Assembly (NCBI GenBank): GCA_035543875.1
Contig: DATKIY010000090.1
Span: 1 to 6,210 of the forward strand
Direction of reading: 5' to 3'
DNA from: DATKIY01 sp035543875
Lineage (GTDB): Bacteria > Actinomycetota > Actinomycetes > JAHEKZ01
DNA length: 6,210 bases
The notes below the pieces were generated by a model. The model was not told the origin of the DNA. It worked only from the letters and a program-made list of their open reading frames with translations, and did no database searches. A program made the translations under genes and the position numbers. Shown here piece by piece: positions 1 to 5,154 of this stretch (position 1 is its first letter; the number at the start of each line of letters is the position of its first letter).

Positions 1-351
1 GAGAAGATCAACGAGCATGTCCAAGCCAACGAGGGCGCGTTCCGCTCGACACTGGAGAAGCTGAACGACCTCCCGATCGTCGGTGACGTGCGTGGTGACG
101 GGTACTTCTACGGAATCGAACTCGTCAAGGACAAGAAGACCAAAGAAACCTTCGACGACGACGAGGCCGAACGCCTGCTGCGTGGGTTCTTGTCGAAGGC
201 ACTGTTTGATGCGGGGCTGTACTGCCGGGCCGACGACAGGGGCGACCCCGTCATCCAGCTCGCACCACCGCTCATCGTCGGCCAGAAAGAGTTCGACGAG
301 ATCGAGTCGACGCTTAGATCCGTGCTCACTGAAGCCTGGTCCATCCTCTAG
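1..351 (+). CDS. Class III (omega-type) PLP-dependent aminotransferase, C-terminal part only
   Basis: The reading frame is open from base 1 to TAG at 349-351 and gives the last 116 residues of a longer protein; the N-terminal part lies outside the window. It shows the C-terminal small domain of fold-type I class III aminotransferases: an entry like V-R-G-D-G-Y-F-Y-G-I-E-L-V (residues about 28-40 of the fragment), then a helical section, then I-Q-L-A-P-P-L near the end, which matches the usual 'LRxSPPL' strand. The PLP-binding lysine lies upstream and cannot be seen. The family moves amino groups from omega-amines (GABA, putrescine, beta-alanine, diamines) or ornithine-like substrates to pyruvate or 2-oxoglutarate in the cytoplasm. 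The substrate cannot be read from this fragment. The last base of its stop is the first base of the next gene's GTG, so the two are probably co-transcribed and translationally coupled. The family call is secure; the substrate is open. Confidence 0.9.
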   Translation, partial: EKINEHVQANEGAFRSTLEKLNDLPIVGDVRGDGYFYGIELVKDKKTKETFDDDEAERLLRGFLSKALFDAGLYCRADDRGDPVIQLAPPLIVGQKEFDEIESTLRSVLTEAWSIL

Positions 352-1010
352 TGACCGCGCTCGCCCGCCCGGGGTCAACGCCGCGCACCCGCATTCGACG
401 GCTTGCAGAAAAAACTGTCCGCGAGCGCGACGTGCTTTATGCAATCTTGGACGCTGGCCTCGTGGCTCACTTGGCCGTCACAGACGACAGTGGCCAGCCT
501 TATGTGGTCCCCGTCGGCTATGCGCGCGACGGTGACAGAGTGCTGTTCCACGGGTCGACGGGTAGTCGGCTCTTCCGGGGTTTGGCTTCCGGACAGCCCA
601 CTTGTCTCACGGTGACCCTGCTCGACGGTCTCGTGCTAGCGCGCTCGACGTTCGAGTCGTCGATGCACTACCGCGGTGTGATGGTGCTGGGCGTTGCGCA
701 GAAGGTCACCGGAAAGGCGAAGGCGGCGGCGCTCGAGGTCATCACCGAACACCTGCTGCCCGGTCGGTGGGCCGACGCACGACACCCGAACAAGAAGGAG
801 CTCGCGGCCACGCTGGTGCTCGCGCTTCCACTCGACGAAACGTCCGTCAAGGTTGCAGACGGCCCACCCACCGATGAGCCCGAAGACATCGAACTGCCTA
901 TCTGGGCCGGGGTCGTTCCGATGCGCGAGGTTCTTGGCTCCCCCATCGACGCACCCGACCTTCGGAAGCCCTACCCAGTACCTGAGTATGTCAAGGCTTG
1001 GGCCCGCTAA
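351..1010 (+). CDS. Pyridoxamine 5'-phosphate oxidase (PPOX) family FMN split-barrel protein
   Basis: A 219-residue protein starting at GTG 351 and ending at TAA 1008-1010. The start is chosen because it overlaps the upstream stop by one base and the N-terminus then has the family's usual length; no strong Shine-Dalgarno is seen, consistent with coupling. The sequence reads as the NimA-like/'flavin-nucleotide-binding' branch of the split-barrel superfamily: a helix R-D-V-L-Y-A-I-L-D-A-G (26-36), strands with V-V-P-V-G-Y (52-57), the cofactor loop F-H-G-S-T-G-S-R (66-73), D-G-L-V-L-A-R-S (92-99) followed by S-S-M-H-Y-R-G-V (103-110), and W-A-G-V-V-P (185-190). Members bind FMN (some F420 or haem) and mostly have unknown or reductase-type roles. 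It is not classical PdxH, whose PNP/PMP-oxidase signature is absent. Pairing with a PLP enzyme may be meaningful but is unproven. Its 3' end overlaps the opposing SIS gene by 20 bp. Confidence 0.9.
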   Translation: MTALARPGSTPRTRIRRLAEKTVRERDVLYAILDAGLVAHLAVTDDSGQPYVVPVGYARDGDRVLFHGSTGSRLFRGLASGQPTCLTVTLLDGLVLARSTFESSMHYRGVMVLGVAQKVTGKAKAAALEVITEHLLPGRWADARHPNKKELAATLVLALPLDETSVKVADGPPTDEPEDIELPIWAGVVPMREVLGSPIDAPDLRKPYPVPEYVKAWAR

Positions 1011-1965
1011 CCGACGCGGACCAAAGGCGCTGGGCTACTAGTTCGGCAACGAGGACCTCGGTGAGCAGACGTACGTCGTCTTCGGTGTCACCTGGGTAGC
1101 GCAGACAATACGTAGCAGCTGGGATGTCATCGCCTACTGCGATCACGGTGGATCCTCGTTCGCGCGTCCACTTGAGGAGCTCGTCTTCATAGCCGCTGCC
1201 CGGAAACAGCAACAGCCGATAGTCGAGCGACTTGGTGAGGTAGACATCAACATGACTCCAGTCGCCGGTCTCGCATGCGACAGCTGGACGGCGCGGTCCC
1301 TCTCGCAACATCAAGGCGCCTTGCTGGGCAGACGACAACCGGCGGAACGGCGCGACCAACCACGTGCCATCCGGCCCGGCCAGCGCTTCGGTCACCGTTG
1401 CAAGCCATTCCCCGCGGCGCTGCAGTAGGTCGGCGCAGGCCCTCGCGGCTGTCCGAAGCGTTGCTGCGAGGTCCGGCTCACTCCCCACCAGCAGATGTTC
1501 AAGCGCCAGGAGCAACGCGAGCGTGTTCTGAAACGACCGGCACGCGACGCCACCAACCTCGGGCTCTGCACGCAGATTGACCACCGATGTCGCGCCAACG
1601 GTGATCGGAGACTGAACAACATTTGTTACCGCAATGACTGGGGACCTGCCGACGTATGGGCGCGCGGCGGCGATCGTCTCAGCCGATCCACCTGTGGCAG
1701 AGATCGCGACAACCAGAGTGCGAGGATCAGCGGCCGGGAGCAGGTCTGACGACGCAAGCTCAGCGACGGCGTCGACGCCTCGAGACCGAAGTCGAGCTGC
1801 TGCGACGCCTGCGGCGTAGGTCGAGGAACCCATACCCAAAAGCAGGACGCGGTCCACGTCGTCAGGGACGCCAGCCAGCACATCACCTGCTTCAACGGCG
1901 TCAGCCAACTTCAGCAGAACCTCCGGCTTGCGCTCTAAGTCGGCCAGATGGCCTTGTGGCTCCAA
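991..1965 (-). CDS. Stand-alone SIS-domain sugar-phosphate isomerase/deaminase (GlmS isomerase-like)
   Basis: A 324-residue protein, third gene of the minus-strand operon. It starts at TTG (1963-1965), supported by an AAGGGGA Shine-Dalgarno (1973-1979) 7 nt upstream; no in-frame ATG lies nearby, and this start keeps the family's N-terminal helix. Two SIS folds are visible: the first has L-G-M-G-S-S-T (43-49) and I-S-A-T-G-G-S-A-E-T (88-97), the phosphosugar loop corresponding to ISQSGETADT in GlmS; the second runs from about 200 to 300. The length fits the isomerase half of GlmS without the glutaminase domain, as in FrlB-, AgaS- or GlmD-type enzymes. Such proteins deaminate or isomerise amino-sugar phosphates, for example glucosamine-6-P to fructose-6-P plus ammonia. 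Key regions depart from GlmS: C-R-S-F-Q-N-T (142-148) replaces STKAFT, and G-D-W-S-H-V (234-239) sits where GELKHG would be. The usual substrate is therefore not certain. The gene next door is a sugar kinase that could supply the phosphosugar. Confidence 0.85.
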   Translation of the reverse strand: MEPQGHLADLERKPEVLLKLADAVEAGDVLAGVPDDVDRVLLLGMGSSTYAAGVAAARLRSRGVDAVAELASSDLLPAADPRTLVVAISATGGSAETIAAARPYVGRSPVIAVTNVVQSPITVGATSVVNLRAEPEVGGVACRSFQNTLALLLALEHLLVGSEPDLAATLRTAARACADLLQRRGEWLATVTEALAGPDGTWLVAPFRRLSSAQQGALMLREGPRRPAVACETGDWSHVDVYLTKSLDYRLLLFPGSGYEDELLKWTRERGSTVIAVGDDIPAATYCLRYPGDTEDDVRLLTEVLVAELVAQRLWSASVSGPKP

Positions 1966-1972
1966 CTTCGTG

Positions 1973-1979
1973 TCCCCTT
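1973..1979 (-). promoter_or_regulatory. Shine-Dalgarno that decides the TTG start of the SIS gene
   Basis: On the minus strand AAGGGGA lies in the 21-bp gap between the kinase stop and the SIS gene, 7 nt before TTG 1965. It is the strongest ribosome-binding site in the operon and the reason to accept a rare TTG start. Confidence 0.7.
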
Positions 1980-1986
1980 AAGTTTT

Positions 1987-3297
1987 CTAAGCAGGCGATG
2001 GAAACAACGCTTGAATCGCTGCGTCCGGAACGTACCGCCATCGAGGCAAGTGCTTCTCGGCATACAGGTACTCCCGACACTCTTGCTCGACCCGAAACGG
2101 AAGGAGCAGGCGTTCATCGAGCAAATCCGACATCCCGGCATCAGCAAGGCTCCACTTGTAGCTTGAGATGAAGGCATGTTGGGCGGCGACAATCCACTCG
2201 TGCACCAGGTCGGCATCGACGCCGTCGACCCGCCGAATCACCACGCGACCCACGTGGTCCAACGACTGGACCATGCCAGCGACATCTCTGGCTGCAGGTT
2301 GCGGACGCAGTCGCTCAGCTACAGGCAGCACGGGGTTGCCGTCAAAGTCATTGACGGCATATCCGCCCTGCCAGCGAAGGATCTGACCGACATGCAGGTC
2401 GCCATGTACCGGGATGGTTGGCGTTGACAACGCTTGCGAGGCTTCATCGATCGCAGCTGCGATTTGGCCAGCGCGTTCACGCAGACGTTTTCCCTCGTCG
2501 CCAGCTACGAGGTCCAACGCTTCCGCCAGCAGCCCGTGAGCTTGACGCGACCAAGCAGTAATCTCGTCGCCACCCACCACGTGTCTTGGCTCCGCGAAGT
2601 ACTCGGACGGGGTCGCCAGCGCCAGGTGCAGCTGGCCAATGAGTCTGCCCAGTGTGGCGATCGGTTTCAGCGCTTCGTCCTGGGCTAGATCGCCGCGACC
2701 GTAGGAACCTACGTCGGCCACACACCATGACCAGCCGTCCGAGGCATCCGGCAAGAGATCGGTAACGGCCGCGAGAACCACTGGTTCATCGATCCCCCAC
2801 GAAACGAACCCCCACGGACGAGGCATCTGCGTAAAGCCGACGGCCTGAAGGTGGGCGACCAGGGTTGGTGCGGGAGTTGGCTCGACCTTGACCATCCACT
2901 TCACCACGGCCGAATCGGCAACGACCACCGACTCGTGGGTTTGGTCGACCAGCATTGGCCGCTCACCCGTAAGGACAGCAACGTCACCGAACACCTGAAC
3001 CAGGAATGCGGGTGCGTCGACTGCCCCCCCGGCGCGCAGCACGTCGATCAGAGCCGTCGCCGCCCCATCTCCCGGTCGTGCTCTCTTGAGGCTGGTCTCA
3101 GTAGTGACAACCGGCGCGACGTATCGCGCGTCGCCAGAGCCAACGAGCAACAGTAGTAACGACTCACCCAGCGCGAACGCATCGTGTAACTCCACCCGGG
3201 CAGGAAGTTGCGCGTTCTCCTCCGACAACCGCGTAGGAAGCAACTTGCGTGGATCGGTTGCGGAAACCAGCGCAGCCAAGTCGGAACTCGAGCTCAC
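1987..3297 (-). CDS. Maltokinase-like sugar kinase, probable actinobacterial glucosamine kinase
   Basis: A 436-residue protein starting at GTG 3295-3297, which overlaps the glycosyltransferase stop by 4 bp (GTGA), and ending at TAG 1987-1989. It has an aminoglycoside-phosphotransferase/protein-kinase-like fold: an N-terminal cap (about 1-120), an ATP-site strand V-V-K-W-M-V-K (131-137), the catalytic Brenner motif H-G-D-L-H-V-G-Q-I-L (298-307, Asp300 as likely base), and metal-binding D-F-D-G-N-P (317-322). The C-terminus (about 401-424) contains Q405, E406, E409, H416, L-P-R-W (417-420) and Y-V-P (422-424). Length and motifs match the maltokinase (Mak)-like group. That group includes the characterised glucosamine kinases of actinobacteria (Streptacidiphilus jiangxiensis enzyme), whose substrate contacts lie largely in the C-terminal lobe. 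The predicted reaction is glucosamine + ATP to glucosamine-6-phosphate. Kinase fold is certain; glucosamine specificity is an inference strengthened by the neighbouring SIS gene. The alternative is a maltose or other sugar 1-kinase, but no trehalose/glucan (TreS, GlgE) genes are nearby. Confidence 0.85.
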   Translation of the reverse strand: MSSSSDLAALVSATDPRKLLPTRLSEENAQLPARVELHDAFALGESLLLLLVGSGDARYVAPVVTTETSLKRARPGDGAATALIDVLRAGGAVDAPAFLVQVFGDVAVLTGERPMLVDQTHESVVVADSAVVKWMVKVEPTPAPTLVAHLQAVGFTQMPRPWGFVSWGIDEPVVLAAVTDLLPDASDGWSWCVADVGSYGRGDLAQDEALKPIATLGRLIGQLHLALATPSEYFAEPRHVVGGDEITAWSRQAHGLLAEALDLVAGDEGKRLRERAGQIAAAIDEASQALSTPTIPVHGDLHVGQILRWQGGYAVNDFDGNPVLPVAERLRPQPAARDVAGMVQSLDHVGRVVIRRVDGVDADLVHEWIVAAQHAFISSYKWSLADAGMSDLLDERLLLPFRVEQECREYLYAEKHLPRWRYVPDAAIQALFPSPA

Positions 3298-4628
3298 GTG
3301 GTGGCGCTACCCGCCTTAGCGACTGACTCGATGACGTCAGCAGCGCGTTCCTTTCCGCTTCGACTTCGAATTGCTGCCCCCATGTCAGCCAACTTTGCGC
3401 GAAGCGTGTGGTCTGCCAAGAGCTCGTCTACTGCGGATATGAGCTCGTTGTCACGGAACGAGTACGTGGGGAGCCGACGACCAAAACCGAGCTCGTGAAC
3501 TCGCTGCGCGTTGTCGTACTGATCCCAGAACAACGGCAGGACCACTAAGGGCTTGCCAAAGTGAAACGCCTCAGTAGTCGTGTTGTTACCCCCATGGGTG
3601 ATCACGAGATCCACCAGTGGCATCAAAGTCGTCTGCGGGACGAACTCGGCGCCCCACATGTTGTCCGCGAGCTCGTACTCTGCATGTTGCGGCCCCTTAC
3701 TCACGATATAGCGGTGCTTGGTCTGACCCAGCACCGCTACCAAGCGCTTCATCAGATCGACGTCCGCGCTACCCAGCGAACCCAGTGACAGATAGATCAA
3801 GCCACTATCTGCCGGCCGATCTGCGAGTTCGGGTGGGACCGTAAAGCTGTCGTCGGTTGTTCGCACACTCGAGTCCAGTCGGTGCCACTGCTTCCCCAAG
3901 GGGCGTCGGTCGGTGTAGTCGGCTTCCTGCGGATACACGTACAAGTTCGCGTGTTGTGACTCATGGATGAATTCGAGGTCGGCAAGTGGCGGGCCGCCCT
4001 GCTCCTGAACGAACGCGTTGAAGTCTTCCCACATCGGCCGGTGCGTGCGGTCATACTCCCGACGAAACGACTCCCACTCTGAAGAGTCATCCGCGGGAAG
4101 ACCGGAGTAGGTGGGAGCAATTCCTGGCCCTTTTATCTCGAGTGGGTTACAGCTCACGATTCGGACGAAGGGGGCGTCACTCGTGAGCAACGCCGGAAAC
4201 CCCACGACGTTGTCCTCGACGATTACATCGGGCTGCGTCCTAGCGATGATGTCTCGCAACTGCGGCTCGCAGTACTTGGCGCCGTCGATTAGTGCCTGCC
4301 AGGTCGGCTGCATGAACGTGGCCAGCTGTTCAACGGTCGGCTTGCGAAACTCTGGGGCGGTCTGCTTGATGAAGTCCTTCCAGAACTGGCCGGCATCTTG
4401 TTCTTCGTCAGCTAGTCCTTCGCCGGACGCAGCGGGGTCCGGCGGCGCCAGGTCCACCAGGTCCTCAACGAATCCGAGCGTCGAAAGTTTGCCACTCCAG
4501 CTAGATTCCGCGGCAAAGACAACGCGGTGACCGCGACGTTGGAGCACGTCACCGATCCCCATGCAGTTGCCAGTTGGTCCGTACGCAGATTCGGGCATAA
4601 ACAAGATGGTCAACGGGCGTCCAGCCAT
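3294..4628 (-). CDS. GT-B fold glycosyltransferase, GT1/MGT-like
   Basis: A 444-residue protein, first gene of the minus-strand operon. ATG 4628 is preferred because GGAG (4634-4637) lies 5 nt upstream; an in-frame GTG at 4643 would add five residues but has no clear ribosome-binding site. The N-terminal Rossmann domain opens with L-T-I-L-F-M-P (6-12) and R-G-H-R-V-V-F (32-38). The C-terminal donor domain has S-L-G-S-L-G-S (281-287), F-V-P-Q (329-332), T-H-G-G-N-N-T-T-T-E-A (344-354) and F-W-D-Q-Y-D-N-A (367-374), the UDP/TDP-sugar binding signature of UGT and macrolide-type transferases. No signal peptide or membrane helix is seen, so it is cytoplasmic. It should move a sugar from a nucleotide donor to a small acceptor. 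The usual catalytic histidine, 14 residues before the R of RGHRV, is absent: proline 18 occupies the position within G-P-T-G-N-C. Co-transcription with the kinase and isomerase suggests an amino-sugar donor or product; this is an inference. Confidence 0.9.
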   Translation of the reverse strand: MAGRPLTILFMPESAYGPTGNCMGIGDVLQRRGHRVVFAAESSWSGKLSTLGFVEDLVDLAPPDPAASGEGLADEEQDAGQFWKDFIKQTAPEFRKPTVEQLATFMQPTWQALIDGAKYCEPQLRDIIARTQPDVIVEDNVVGFPALLTSDAPFVRIVSCNPLEIKGPGIAPTYSGLPADDSSEWESFRREYDRTHRPMWEDFNAFVQEQGGPPLADLEFIHESQHANLYVYPQEADYTDRRPLGKQWHRLDSSVRTTDDSFTVPPELADRPADSGLIYLSLGSLGSADVDLMKRLVAVLGQTKHRYIVSKGPQHAEYELADNMWGAEFVPQTTLMPLVDLVITHGGNNTTTEAFHFGKPLVVLPLFWDQYDNAQRVHELGFGRRLPTYSFRDNELISAVDELLADHTLRAKLADMGAAIRSRSGKERAADVIESVAKAGSATT

Positions 4629-4730
4629 GGATGCTCCAGTCACGGATGTGGGTCAGGCCGAGGTCAGCCTAGACTTTCAAAGGCACCGGCCGACTCTTGC
4701 CCAGATCCGCGAATCGTGAGGATGAACCCG
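4629..4730. promoter_or_regulatory. Divergent intergenic region between glycosyltransferase operon and cupin gene
   Basis: These 102 bp must carry the promoter of the minus-strand operon and probably that of the cupin gene. No convincing -35/-10 pair could be picked by eye. Two structured elements stand out: the direct repeat GGTCAG at 4651-4656 and 4662-4667, with starts 11 bp apart, and a near-palindrome GATCCGCGAATC at 4704-4715 (10 of 12 bases symmetrical) just before the cupin ribosome-binding site. Either could be a regulator site; neither is proven. Confidence 0.5.
4651..4667. repeat. Short direct repeat (GGTCAG x2, 11-bp period)
   Basis: GGTCAG occurs at 4651-4656 and again at 4662-4667, one helical turn apart, 23-39 bp upstream of the glycosyltransferase ATG. 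Actinobacterial SARP and PhoP-type regulators use direct repeats with this spacing, but the bases are not a clear match to either consensus, and two 6-mers can arise by chance. Confidence 0.35.
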
Positions 4731-5084
4731 ATGACTGCGCCCTTGCTTGTGTCTGTGAGCGATGCCGAACTTTCCCAGGAGCTGGAAGACTGGGGCCTAC
4801 GCCCTGGCGCTGACTCCGGGCAGCCCATGATGTCGGGGCGAATCTTCCATGATGCCGACGGTTTTCAAGTGGGCGTATGGGAGTGCACACCCGGCGGTTG
4901 GGCCATCGAAAACCGACCGGACTCGGAGACGGTCCGGATCCTCAAAGGTCGAGCCAGGCTGACTGACGTTGGGGGCGACTCGGTCGAGCTCACCGCTGGC
5001 GACGTGCTGGTCCTACCCAAGGGTTGGTCGGGGCGGTGGGACATCCTGGAAACGGTCCGCAAGTACTACACCGTGGCGAAGTAG
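4731..5084 (+). CDS. Small Cupin_3 domain protein ((S)-ureidoglycine aminohydrolase-type cupin fold)
   Basis: A 117-residue protein. ATG 4731 is chosen because GAGG (4718-4721) lies 9 nt upstream; an in-frame ATG at 4722 would directly abut that site, and further upstream the frame runs antisense into the glycosyltransferase gene without family-like sequence. The single jelly-roll domain shows V-G-V-W-E-C-T-P-G (47-55), E-T-V-R-I-L-K-G-R-A (66-75), L-T-A-G-D-V-L-V-L-P (88-97) and K-G-W-S-G-R-W (97-103), the pattern of the COG3450/Cupin_3 family. The histidines that hold metal in classical cupins are absent from both motif regions, so a metal-dependent enzyme role is doubtful; a binding or accessory role is possible. 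Despite the family name, no allantoin/ureide genes are nearby. It is transcribed away from the glycosyltransferase operon and closed by a hairpin. Family call strong, function unknown. Confidence 0.85.
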   Translation: MTAPLLVSVSDAELSQELEDWGLRPGADSGQPMMSGRIFHDADGFQVGVWECTPGGWAIENRPDSETVRILKGRARLTDVGGDSVELTAGDVLVLPKGWSGRWDILETVRKYYTVAK

Positions 5085-5104
5085 CCCCGACAAACCGTCG
5101 GGGC
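5084..5104 (+). terminator. Hairpin terminator after the cupin gene
   Basis: GCCCCGAC (5084-5091) pairs perfectly with GTCGGGGC (5097-5104) around the 5-nt loop AAACC. The stem begins at the last base of the cupin stop codon. There is no T-tract after it, so it is a tail-less hairpin of the kind often proposed as a terminator in high-GC actinobacteria. It separates the cupin transcript from the acyl-CoA dehydrogenase gene. Confidence 0.65.
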
Positions 5105-5115
5105 GGGCAAGAAGA

Positions 5116-5130
5116 TATATTGGATCCAAT
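5116..5130 (+). promoter_or_regulatory. Putative -10 box overlapped by a perfect 12-bp palindromic operator
   Basis: ATTGGATCCAAT at 5119-5130 is a perfect inverted repeat. It overlaps TATATT (5116-5121), a good -10 candidate 33 nt before the ATG at 5155; no clear -35 was found. A dimeric repressor bound here would block RNA polymerase. The size and AT-flanked symmetry resemble GntR- or TetR-type operators, but the regulator is not in the window. The core GGATCC is also a BamHI site, so some symmetry could be coincidental. Confidence 0.45.
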
Positions 5131-5154
5131 CGTGCACACGCCAAGGAGCCAGTC

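Noticed and set aside
83..535. 150-codon plus-strand open frame rich in Ser, Arg and Pro
   Set aside because: It lies across the aminotransferase and PPOX genes in another frame, with low-complexity composition typical of GC-rich shadow frames and no family-like sequence.
1656..2171. 171-codon plus-strand open frame opposite the SIS and kinase genes
   Set aside because: It is antisense to two genes with clear conserved motifs and is Arg/Pro/Gln-rich without any recognisable domain.
1990..3297. Reading the kinase as an aminoglycoside-resistance phosphotransferase
   Set aside because: It has the APH fold motifs, but its length (436 residues), the HGDLHVGQ form of the motif and the C-terminal lobe fit maltokinase/glucosamine-kinase-like enzymes instead.
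4629..4643. Alternative GTG start for the glycosyltransferase at 4643
   Set aside because: No Shine-Dalgarno lies before it, while GGAG sits 5 nt before ATG 4628; it would add only five residues.
4527..4730. Upstream extension of the cupin frame (start at 4527)
   Set aside because: The extra 68 residues run antisense through the start of the glycosyltransferase gene and look like shadow sequence; the ribosome-binding site GAGG supports ATG 4731.
5121..5126. GGATCC-containing palindrome as merely a restriction site
   Set aside because: The symmetry extends three bases beyond the six-base core on each side and overlaps a -10-like box, so it was kept as a possible operator, at modest confidence.
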